Assembly: GCA_033557835.1 (NCBI GenBank)
Contig: JAWQRO010000415.1
Span: forward strand, 1 to 39,480
Length of the DNA: 39,480 nt
Reading direction: 5' to 3'
Source of the DNA: Helochares maculicollis
Taxonomy: Eukaryota > Arthropoda > Insecta > Coleoptera > Hydrophilidae
Each line of letters starts with the position of its first letter. Position 1 is the stretch's first letter. Under the pieces are notes generated by a model. It searched no databases and was not told the origin of the DNA. It saw only the letters and a list, made by a program, of their open reading frames with translations. A program made the position numbers and the translations under genes. Below, piece by piece: positions 1 to 11,140 of this stretch.

Positions 1-3000
1 ATATTATTTTTAATTGCATATTTTATTTAGTTGGTGATATATTTATTACTAAGACGCTAGTTAGTACCTTCAGACGTTTATCTGCTGCCTTACAGTTTCA
101 GTATTGCAGAAGCATCATCAGAATTGACATTATTTTATATAATATAGTTTAGAAAAACTATACCCAAATGTTTAATTAAAGTTATGTTCTCAAGAAATAT
201 TAAACTGTTAATTCAAATTTTTAAATAAATGATATTTAGTAAGACTTAGGAGATTTATAAAGTTCAGAAAGTAATGCATTTCTTAGCAAATATACTGCAC
301 AAAACTGTTAAAATCGATATTGTACATATAAAAACTATAACTGCTTTAATTAAAAATATTTACTTGAATACAGTAAAACTTTGTAAGCTATAAGAAATAT
401 AAAAGCGTAAATAAATATACTATTTTACGCTTAAATAGTTAATATCCTGTACTTCTAAAACATACATATAGAAATCCAAACTTTCACTATTTTATGCAAA
501 TTAACTTAATATAACGCATGTTTATATCAAGTAAATGAACTTCCATGATAACTATATTATTAGTTAAAACAGGTTACCGTGATCCTATCTCGTATAATTA
601 AGTACGTACGCGCAGTAGTATAACTATCATTCAAATAAATTTGAGCGTATATAACAGTAATAAACTCGAAACAAACAATTAACCTCGGTGTACCAAACTC
701 ACATGAGCGAATAAGTAACTGGGTCTCCGATTCGTTAATGGGTTTACTTGCTACCGGGATACAAATGCCATAAACAAAAACGATATTAAGCGAGAGCGAT
801 CTCAACCAAAGGTCGGGGGTAGTGTCGTTAAGCAAGAATGTTTGCAGTCGACACGTTAAACACCCCATGTACTCCATAAACAGCCGAAGGCTCTAACATT
901 TTAACCCTGCAATATTGATAGCGATTAAAGCGAGGGTTCGGCCAACTAACGAATATTATTTTATATTATGCAAATTTTCTCATCCCCATTGTTTGATCCG
1001 TGCAAAATTGCCAGTGCTGTAGAAAAAGTGAATTTTTTCCTTACAGAACCCCACAGGAATAGTCCTGGTATATAGAAAACGCTTTCTCATTATTACATCT
1101 CCAATCAAGTCGGACGTAATCCCCTACTTCAGCCAACCTGCATTGTACTTTTAATCAAGCATCGCGAATCGATCAATAGAAATTGCCTCTCCCACAGCTT
1201 TTTGCCGAAATTTCTACGCATCGAATCCAAACTTTCCCTCTAAATAAACGCTTTTTAACTAACCGGCAAATTCTACAATAATATTCCAGTCGAGGATAAG
1301 GGCAAATGAGCCGAAACATTTGTGCGAAATTTCCCCTCTCCCTTTCGAGACCCTAAACGACTTTGTATTCATAAAGATCGAACTTGCGTGAAAAGTTGCC
1401 TAATTAATTTAATTAAACGAAATTCTGCTACTTAAGGCGCATATTAAGAAAACTGTTTAGAAAATTGTTTTCTTTGCGAATGCAACTGGCCTCTCAAATT
1501 TATCATTCGACCTAAAGCTTACTCGGGACGTAAAATGACAAAAAGTGGAAATCAAAATTTTAAATGTTGCCACATCAAATCTTGGATCAAATAAAAGATG
1601 CATTGTACAATAAATCGAAATATCGTGTCTTGGCCTTACCCAACCATACACATTTTATAATTCCCGCCGGGTTTATCGAAGTAAAAGTTATCAATATTTT
1701 GTAACATGATACTATTTTATGCTGCGCTATAAAGCTGGAAGTGCTGAACCATGCTGATAATCAAATTTGTGATCGCAAAATATTTTTATGTCCATTCGTA
1801 TAAGTAAACCCATCGCCCATTACTTTCTATATTATGATATCTTGATGTTATGTGCGCAACACACCATTTTCAGTTATAGTGCTTTTTCACATCGAGAGGA
1901 GCTTTACGAGGTATAATTTTTATTCATTACATCGCATCGCAACTCTTCGTACACCAGCGGATCGCACAGTGTCAAAAAGCTTCAAATAACTTTGTTTTGG
2001 ATGATGCTAATGATTCTCTTTATTTATTTATTATTTGAAGGCAAAATTGCAGCTTAAATCAGATTATTACAGTAGCGCATAGAATAACCGTATTTACTAG
2101 TGGTGTTCCCTGATCGTACTTTTGAATGGAAAGTTATTTTATTTAAATAAAAATTGAATAAAATATAAAAATGAGCAAAATAGTGTGCTGATTTTTTTTA
2201 TTTAATTAAACACTACGATATCTTTAACCTCCAATTCATGTACGATAAGGTTTTCAAAATTAAGTCATTGAATTATTCAAACTGATCCTCGTCGGCAAAA
2301 ATAGGGTCGAAAGAATTAGCAAGGGAGCTATATGTATACGATCCTGTCAAATGCCAATCCGATTCTCTGAAAACGTGGACAGTAAAATCCCGGTACATTA
2401 CACAGGACGTACATATACATATAACAGATAAATGCCCATGGGGCTTAATGTAAACGAAACATACAAAACGCCTCTTCACGTTCGGAAACGAGCATCGGAT
2501 ATCTAGCGTCAATCCTACTTAGTTAGGTGTTAAAACGAATGTGTTTTACTGCTAAAAGTGTTGGCGTTAAAAAATTTGCTTATAGCTAGATTTTTAAGAG
2601 AAAAAAAGAAAAAATATACAGCCCGGTTTAAATTTGAAAAATCACTCATTATTTTCAGCTATTTCAATTTAATGAGCCGCACGAAAAACATTTTAACTCT
2701 TGCTCATTTTTAATCCTCTTCCATATAATCTCTAAAATTTGCAAGGCTTTCTGCTAATTTTCCTTGTTACAGCGAAGCTAGAAAAGAAATGAAATTAAAT
2801 GGTGTGGAAGATGGAACGAGGATTTTGTTCGACGGATAATTATGTACATCCTTTTTTCTTGCGCTCTTTTACTATTTGTAGTGGATTTGAAATGTAAAAT
2901 AGCTTCGGCCTTCAGCTTGAATATTAAGCAAATCGAATAAGCACCAAAGCAGTTATGAAACATTTTCATCAATATTCATTGCTGCTTTTTACACAACAAG

Positions 3001-4339
3001 TTTATGAATCTTGTTCCTAGAAGTTTGCTAAGAAATCATAAAAGTTCATATTAAATTTTGCACTTCCATTTAGACGGCTGTATTTATTCCTAAAAGTGTA
3101 TAATATTGAATATTTCCCAACCGTTAAGGTCGTACAATAAGTTTAGTTTTACAAAAGATCCCTTAGATTGTTTTTTAAATTATTGCATTTGATTTTCGTT
3201 GTAGAAAACAATAATTCAGATAAAAACCTGCGTCGCAACAAACGGCAAACTAAAAATAGATGAACCTAGATAAATTAATTCGCACCTTGCACGACTTAGC
3301 TAAAGCAGAATATACGTGAAAAAACTTTCTATCTTTATTAAATTAGCTATTTCCACGCTACAATGCGAAACTCAACTTATTACACGCACGAAGCTATAGG
3401 AGGTTCAGAATGCCCCTGCTTTGGAAACTTGACAAATACCTCTTTCGCCCCATATAATGTATGCAACGTGTGGTCGGATTTTTACAGAGACATGCAAGAC
3501 TTGAAGCTAATGTAATATTGATGGTGCCATAAACTGTGGTATTACATGGCAAGTGTTCAGTGTATGGAGCCGTTGCGACATAAACTGATCGCGAAATTCT
3601 TTAGAAACATTTCAAACAAAAAAAGAGTCGTAATTTTTATTCCAGACTTCCTGTGGAGCGGAAATTCATGCTCGAAAGCACCAGTGACGCAAGGCGCAGC
3701 CAGCCAACCTTTGTCCTCGAAGAATTTAACTTATATTATCAGGGAGAGGTATTTAAGGCTTATTCTTTTGTACTAATGCAATTCTCTGGCTTGTTTTCCC
3801 TTTTTTCGTCTTGTTTTTCCTGCTTTTAGAGTTGTGTTAAAAATCGCTCGAGGTTTACTTGCTTTTTCGCAGATTCATTTTTTAAAAGTTTTCTTTTCGA
3901 AGGGTTTGTTGGCCCTTTCTTGAAAGACAATAATATTCACAATTCTATTTAGCTACCTTGTTGATGATTTCACTTAAAAAGTAGATTACAATAATATGAG
4001 TTAGCGGGAGAAACTTTTTATTTTTGCAGAATCGTAGTAGCAATATTACTAAAGTTAATAGGTTGATATTTGACACCTCTCATTTTTTGTTAAGATTTGA
4101 AGAAATTTTGAATTAGAATTGGGATGAAAATCCGATCATTATTGATTTATTGTTGCTTTCTATTGAGAAAAATATTATTCAAACTAAACCTTTGCTTACT
4201 AAGTATTATTTGGCAACTGCTCCAAATAATAAGCAAGTGGCTTACTAACTTTTAACATACAAATACCTGAAAAGGTCAAATAAGTGCATAAAATTGTTTT
4301 GGCAAAGCTTATAGTAAGTTTGCAGTAGCTAGCAGTCAC
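1..4339. other. Gene-less region with CpG-containing blocks
   Basis: No convincing exon. Positions 1-560 are plain AT-rich DNA. Blocks at about 560-1680, 2270-2520 and 3360-3760 are richer in GC and CpG with runs open in several frames, which looks more like constrained non-coding DNA than genes. The small ORFs here carry no recognisable domain. A perfect 10-bp inverted repeat lies at 4204-4231. Confidence 0.5.
4204..4231. repeat. Perfect 10-bp hairpin, 8-base loop
   Basis: TATTATTTGG, then CAACTGCT, then CCAAATAATA. It lies about 110 bases before a mariner fossil; a link is speculative. Confidence 0.6.
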
Positions 4340-4885
4340 TTTTCTATGATAAAGCTATTTTCAAAATGGGTGCTATGTCGCAGTGGAACAAAAACAGCAA
4401 TATGTCAAAGATTAGGATAACTTTTTGGAGATGTTAAAGCTAGATAGACCAGACTTTGTGCGTCAGTACATAACAATGGAAGAAGCTTGGATTCATTACT
4501 AAACTATAGAGTGAAATCGGCATTCAGCTAAATGTACATCAGTAGACGAACCTCATTTAAAGCGGTCAATGCCGTCTTTTGACATCACCTGATATTTGTA
4601 TTTTGGTAAGCTTCGAAACTTGAATTCGTCGACTACCTTCAAACTGGCCGCACTATAAATAGGGATTGCTGTATGATCTAATTGGAGAGTTTGAAGAAGA
4701 AAATCGAATTTGCCAGGATTAAAGATACTGACATTTATCTATCTGCAAACCTTAAACAAATTCTCTCATGACAAAAGGCTATTTTGAAATAAAAAATGCA
4801 TGATTCTACAAAAAAGAATTGAAGCTTATTCTATTGCTTTTGAAAACGACTATGTTGCTGTACAAACGAATTTTGCCAAATAGTT
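4340..4885 (+). pseudogene. Decayed mariner-type transposase fragment
   Basis: Translation with frameshifts and stops shows the order of a mariner transposase. EMLKLDRPDFVRQYITMEEAWIHY corresponds to the family's ...FLRRYVTVDETWIHHYTP block and holds the first catalytic acidic site, here changed (MEE for the usual [V/M]DE). DEPHLKRSMPSF follows. YLQTGRTINRD with a downstream LESLKKKIEF corresponds to the GKTINSEYY...L block. The end FENDYVA near 4850 resembles the C-terminal GDYVE. Several stops and missing segments show that it is dead. No terminal repeats were identified. Confidence 0.75.
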
Positions 4886-7800
4886 GATTTATTGGTTATC
4901 CTATGGAATTTTCAGCCAATGTGTTACAATGGCAATGTTATGTTAACATAGCCATTCCATAAAACATTAAAGATTTTAAATCTACATAATATTTCGATGT
5001 ATACATTTAATTTGTATGGAGAGATTTAGATAATTAATGAATAAATACGTTACTATATCCGAATTAAATACCAGGTACAGCAACTTAATTGCAATAGAGG
5101 TATGATTACGCGCCCTCTAGGCTATCGATCTAATAGAAACTTTGTTGTAATGAGCAACTGTAATGTAGAAAATGATATTTCGTGTATCAATATTCTAATA
5201 ACCTAAACAATATCCATGCCCTAGCCAATTCATAAATACTCCATGACAAGTAGTTGAGCAGTGATTTTTTAATGGTCTCAAGCATTATCTTAGCCATCAT
5301 TATACGTATATATCCACTTTGAATTTAGTAACACCATCATTTCTATGTCATCAAGTATTAAACAACTGCAATCAATAAAATTGTATTTTGCATTATATTT
5401 AAGAGGACATTTAAAAAGACATTAATGCTCTTATTCAAACTTTAAGGGAAATAGATCCCTACCTACATTGTCTTAAATATTTCATGAGCATCGCTCCTAC
5501 GCATCATACGTCATTCATTTTAATATATATATACTTTTGTAATAAAGTGCTAGCTAAAATTTTAATCGCTACTGCCATCGGATGTTTTTTTTATAACATT
5601 TATCGTCTTGACATGGTTAATGAAATTTCCTATCCCTTTAAAATAATGGAAAAAAAATTAAAAGTTCTGCTATTTTTTAATCAATATCATAAGCAGAAAC
5701 TCCATACTCAACTGTTATCTATCCGTAGAATGATTTAATGTTGAACATTCTGTGCTTCAATATGAGACTTTTTGTTTTTAAAAAACAATTTATATCACTA
5801 GCGAAGGCGTGATTATTACTATATACTCGAGTGAAAATTGAAAATTGTGAAGGATAGCATGCAGATCACATGAACAACTAGCATTATATTGACTCAAATA
5901 AATTTTATTTCTAGTAAACGTGCGCCACAATATGTATTTAAGTTTAATTACTGTTTAATAACAGACATCACAGCCTAGCAGTGACAGACTTCACTTATAA
6001 AGTTATTGTGTGAAAAGATTGCACTCACTTTGTACTCATAACTCAAGATAATACGCGAAAACAATTCTTACTTCAGCAGAATAGTTGACAAACATATTTT
6101 TATATTTTGTACTTTATGAAATCTCCGTGCAGGAAACTTGAACTTCCGTATACTTTGACTATTGTATCAATTGATATCTCTTATTCAAATATAATTGACA
6201 TCTTGAATAGATACGGCTTATGTTTGCTGTCGAATTGAAAAATATAAAATATAAGTGCATAGTCTCACTTTATTTCCCCGCGCACTAAATTTCTACAATA
6301 CTTACATAAACCAGTGTATGTTATTGTGTGGTGCATTAATTTTCATACATGTCAAATCAATCATCACCAGACTATCATCGATCCACTTCTACAACTCGTT
6401 CAAATCTGCATCGCACAAAAAATATTTCGAATATAAAAAATTGTGTTATGTATTATTATTGATATCACGTTTACAAGACCAGAAATATGCAAATTCTTCC
6501 ACTTATTGCATTTCGATCAAAAAGATACCGAGCGCTCCACATCAATGGGAAATTTCGGTAATGGAGCGTCGCGTCGCATCGTAGTGAGGACGCCCCAGGC
6601 AATCTGTTGAGATGGATTTGAGCTCGATATTTTGACATATGTTACTGCTACTTCATCTGCATACCTTAATCTTCTGTCTGGGACCATACTGGACTCGCCA
6701 CTTAAGCCCCCTCTTCTGCCCTTGGGGGCATCTGTTGTGCAGCTTTTCTACTTTAGATCGAAGTTAATATTGTTTTACTAGGTACTTGATTCAATTTGAA
6801 ACACGTCTCTTCACTTTTGTAGGAAAATTTATACCTTACGCTCTGGGAACTTTGGAGTTTTTCGAGGGAAAAACGATCGCCCCTCCGGGAAGCGACCAGG
6901 AAATGCGATTCCACTCTGATTTTTGTAGCACCCGGTTATATAACTTACAATTAATTCCTAATGTAACGACGGCAAATAAAAGGGGCGACGATTTCATTTT
7001 AATAGCCTTTTAAACTCGCGCAATAAAATAAAAATTGTGGGCCCCTCTAAATTTCGTAGATTTACACCGACTGATAAAATTTATATAATGTAAGCACTTA
7101 AAACGAAATCTTGCCTTGAGAGAAAAACGACCAGGAAAGCAAAGACGTCGGAAAATACATAATTCACAAATAAGCGCCCCCCTAGCTTTATGTAGCCTAC
7201 ACTGATCTCTAACACTTAACTGAGCTTTATAAGGGATCGAGCTAAACTAGCTATAAGATTTTCGCCTTTTAGTTTTTATTTATGTAGGTCACAATCCAAT
7301 TCGGCATATTTGGTTGCGGAAAAAGGATGCTGAAATTAAATGCAATTGTAGAATGTTTCAAATCCTTGTATAGACGAATTGCGAAGCATAGCAACACCGT
7401 TATCGCTGATATCGAGTTGCGTTGCTGAATTTTATTAATTTTCAGGGTAGGCCAACCCGCAACTTTGTGAGAGCTTTTCGTATTTACACCAATTTGGAAG
7501 TTTCGCCGGCGAAACCTTTGTTTGCAAGCCCTCTGGGGCTTAAAGCACACTGCAAAATTTGTATTGTAGGTGCAAATTATACGCCAAACTTCACATTTAC
7601 ATCGAACATAGTAGAAAATGATCTTAACCTGTGAAATGAAAAATATTGACGCTGAAATTTGTAACAGCTGTGTCAAATTTATTCTTATGTAATTGTCAAT
7701 TTAATTTACAGCCACCTCGTTTGCTAGCATTTTCAAGAGGCTAAAAGTATCACATAAACAAGGGTTTGTGAATACCCTTTTCAATTAAAGTTCATTTCAA

Positions 7801-8871
7801 CAGCTTGACCTCATTAGTAAATACTTTTCGGTTGGTTAGAGTTTGTAATTTTATAATTACTATAGTAACTGTATATATACCGAATTATTATAACGAAGCT
7901 ACTGTTGCTTGTGATAAATGCTTTTAATGCCGCAATTAGAAACAATTTGTATTAAACTAAGATTGCGTTTCAGAATGTTTAATTATCATGCGTTTTTTTT
8001 ATCTTAAGCATTGTAGAATTAAGGACCTCAAACTACGTTTTGGCAATTTGATCTGCTTTAAACTACAACCAACTTTACTGGTATTTAAGAATAAAAACAG
8101 TTCCCTTTAAGTAACGATTAAAATAAAAGAAGTAGCGAAACGCTCCAAAATCTTTTCTCTCATTTAGTGAGAATATTTAATTTAACGGTAAATTCTCTTC
8201 CTTTCTGAATATTAAATAGAACATTCTGTAAATATTTACATATTTTCAAGCGAGATTAATGAATTATCCTAAGATGCATTATTTATTTATTTCGTCTTTT
8301 TTAACGCAAAACTTCTAATATCTTGTAGCAAAGAGTGTGCATTTATTTATATACTCTACAGATTTAATAAGTGTTTTTAATTTTTTCAAAATATAATATA
8401 AATGTTTGCACATTTGGAAATGGGCTACTTTAACCGTATTAAAGTTATTGACTTGCAAAAGCCTCCAACTTCAAAATTGTACTATTAGACAAGACGTACG
8501 TCATATGATAAAAACAAGTAAAAATTTTAAAAAATCGAATTAATCTTATTTATTAATTTCAGTAACGTTACATTTTTATTTTTGCTGCACATGGTACGTC
8601 CTTCCCTTACAACATACATTTAGAAAAAGTGAAAGAACTACCCGTAGATCCACAATTTGAAAATTGTAAAAAACTATAATGTCCTAAAATCGATGGTGCT
8701 TTCATTGGGAAATAAAACAGTAACAGTGCTTAAGTTTTAAAGTAATGATATTGCAAGATGTTTCGTACTAACAGGGAAATAAAGAGAATAAAGGGTTGGC
8801 GAAAATCAGCAAAGTTCCACATATTGCAGTCTCATTTATATGTACACAATATATATAAATACCAAAAAACG
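4886..8871. other. Gene-less region; CpG block 6.25-7.65 kb
   Basis: AT-rich to about 6.2 kb. From 6.25 to 7.65 kb CpG rises and several overlapping frames stay open on both strands (for example minus 7269-7676), with no domain. Within it GCCCCTCTAAATTTCGTAG at 7041 and GCCCCCCTAGCTTTATGTAG at 7175 introduce two related stretches. No RNA gene seen. Confidence 0.5.
4928..4956. repeat. Hairpin, 12 of 13 paired, 3-base loop
   Basis: AATGGC-A-ATGTTA, loop TGT, TAACAT-A-GCCATT, with one A-A mismatch. It lies just past the mariner fossil at 4340-4885. Confidence 0.6.
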
Positions 8872-9290
8872 ACCAAACTTATCGTTAGAGATTTCTATAA
8901 GGTATTCGATAGCATCGAACAATATACTATACAGTAAAGGCTAGTTAATAGCAGAACTAGCACAATATATAACATGCTCACATAATCTAGCTTGGCAATA
9001 TCACTAGATTAAATAAAGGATCATATAATAACCATAAGAAAATAGGTGACATGGATCAAGATAAAGGGACATAATTTCCCTCTTGATCTCGACTTTGAAC
9101 AACATACTATAAGTAACTGAGTAGAATCTATATCACTGATTACTTGCTTCTTCTTAGCTATGTAATACACACATTTTTTATCTCCACAAAAAGAAAGGAG
9201 CTAAGTCTATCTTCGAATGGTTATCATAAGAAAGCATTGCAAAAGGCTGAAAATTAATATCAATAAAGCATGACAAAAAATATCAACCAG
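8872..9290 (+). pseudogene. Fossil non-LTR reverse transcriptase fragment
   Basis: TKLIVRDFYKVFDSIEQYTI at about 8872-8932, followed after a stop by LVNSRTSTIYNML, matches the reverse transcriptase pattern F-D/x-x-K-A-F-D-S-[I/V]-E-H...[A/I]-L. Downstream there is a weak DQDKGT resembling the RQGDTISP block, and HCKRLKININKA near 9235-9275 resembles the GLKIN..KTK block. The ADD box is not recognisable and stops are frequent. It is probably an RTE- or CR1-like element; the clade is uncertain. Confidence 0.55.
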
Positions 9291-10109
9291 GGGTTTAAAT
9301 TATTCACAGTCACTGTAACTGCCAAGTTCGTCTTGGCAGCTGCTACTACCTCATTTAAGCTCTGCCACCCAATATTTTACTATTATAATCAAATGAGCAG
9401 ACTCTCCTAGAGTTGAATCTAGCCTATTTTTACAAATTCACAGAGAATATTTACTATTGATGATAATACTTCAAAGGAAATACTACTTACTATATAACAC
9501 TCACTGAAGATGAGTTTGTTATGATCATTGTAACAACATCATATGCTTGCTATGTATGCTTACTTGAGTAAACTGTTTTATCATTATAGAAATATTAAAT
9601 ATATTCCAACAATTTAACAATGAATATTGCAAATTTTATTCACCAATCAAATTTTCGCCTTTTAGGTAAATGCTTTGAGTTTACCTTTTATGATGTTAAT
9701 CCTTTGTGAAAATTGATAGTCTATATAGATATATAAATTTCAAATTTTACCTAAGCACCGCACTGCAGCGTTAAAATAAATCTATAGCTTATGTCATAAT
9801 GAAGTGTGATGTATGCAAATATTGTAATTGAGAGGCGGTTCCGGCTTGTCGTCCGTAATAAAGGTGAAGCCCGAAATAAATTCAAATATAATTTCATTTC
9901 ACTATTATTCAAATACTTGGATGCTACGGTATCCAGAACAAAGGATTTTCAGTATAAAATATGCGCGATAATATTGACGGCCCTTAAATTGACAAGAATA
10001 GAAAAGGAAATCGTGTGTATTTGGTTAATATGAAATTTTAATGTAAAGTAGGGGACACAATACAGCTTCCGTATCAATGCTGTAAAACTTCATTGACCTA
10101 ATATAAAGT
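9291..10109. other. Gene-less region
   Basis: No exon seen. A hairpin is at 9319-9339. A short CpG-bearing block lies at about 9820-10030 (open frame from 9806, no known domain). Confidence 0.5.
9319..9339. repeat. Perfect 8-bp hairpin, 5-base loop
   Basis: CTGCCAAG, loop TTCGT, CTTGGCAG. Too short for a microRNA precursor. Confidence 0.6.
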
Positions 10110-11140
10110 ATTATTTAACAAACGCCGATATACTAAACAAAAATTTACATAAATCAGGTTGTTCAACAAGTTTTGAGGTTTGGTAAGAAAAGCACAATAT
10201 ATTATTTAGTTTATGTTTCCTGAATATCAGCACACTTGTTCCAACGAGATTAAAATTTAAGCATCCCATCCCTAAAGCAAGAATCTGGAAGGGCTGCAAA
10301 CTATGCTTTCACATCTGTCATAACCTCATCATTTGATAAAAACGCTTTCGATTATGAATTATTTAAGTCTGGAAAAAGATAGAAGTCGCTAGTAAATACG
10401 GTGGGTGCTCCGACAATTCGAACTTTAGTTCATAGACTTTAGCCATTCTCAAAAAGCAATTGTCACATGATGCAATGTCCTTATGAAAATGGATTACTTT
10501 CTTCTGCAAACCGGGTCTTTTTTCACGAATTTTTTCCTTCAACTGACCTAAAAGATTACTATGATATTCAGAATTTATTGTTTTACCAGTTTGCAAGTTA
10601 TCCACAAAATTCCTTTACATCTCAAAAAAATTATGTTAACACCTTCTTGGCCAATTTCTAGGCACGAACTCATTTTGGAACCAAAGAACCAGTCTCAGAC
10701 AACTCTAGCATCTTTGTTTGATTCAATATCATGGTGATACATGCAAATCTAATCGATAGTGATGAATCGACGCAAAAACTCAACTTTATCGTTTCGAAAA
10801 CGCTCTAAATATTGCTGAAAAACTCGAATTCGAATGTGTTTTTGTTCCATTGTTAACAAAGGTGGCATCCTTTGTTCACACAGCTTTCTGCAATACAACA
10901 CTTCAATCAAAATATTGCTTATAGTGCCCAGTGACACATCTAGAGCTTCTATTAAATCTCTTTCAATCACTCGACGATTTTCCAATACGATATCCTGTAT
11001 TTTTTGTACGATTACTGGTGCTACTGTGTTTGAACGTCCTTGAGTTGGATCGCCTTCAAGGCTTTGACGAACACGTTTAAATTCAGCAACCCATCTTTCC
11101 GCTGCACTAATTGAAGGCGAAGAAAAAATAAAGATTCAGT
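10110..11140 (-). pseudogene. Decayed mariner-type transposase, nearly full length
   Basis: On the minus strand the fragments run in order. SSPSISAAERWVAEFKRVRQ, QGRSNT and IVLENRRVIERDLIEALDVS (about 11135-10925) form the helix-turn-helix DNA-binding part. TMEQKHIRIRVFQQYLERF and KVEFLRRFITID come before a stop where DETW should be. After a broken stretch, GKTINSEYHSNLLGQLKEKI and GLQKKVIHFHKD (about 10590-10480) are the catalytic core, with the usual HQDN[A/P] as HKDI. SEHPPYLLA and a C-terminal RWNKCA end it near 10230. Stops and frameshifts make it inactive. I could not define the inverted repeats or TA target duplication. Confidence 0.85.

Noticed and set aside
5964..5985. ATCACAGCC resembles the miR-2 family 5' end
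   Set aside because: No opposite arm upstream, so a chance seed match.
6621..6755. Minus-strand stretch HNRCPQGQKRGLKWRVQYGP followed by a GT, exon-like
   Set aside because: No good acceptor or partner exon, a stop just upstream, and no known domain.
7269..7676. Minus-strand ORF of 135 codons
   Set aside because: Odd composition, no domain, and an open frame on the other strand too; more like low-stop non-coding DNA.
8640..8660. ACCCGTAGATCC resembles the miR-100/miR-10 5' end
   Set aside because: The 3' half differs and no complementary arm (ACGGGT-like) lies within 100 bases, so no precursor hairpin.
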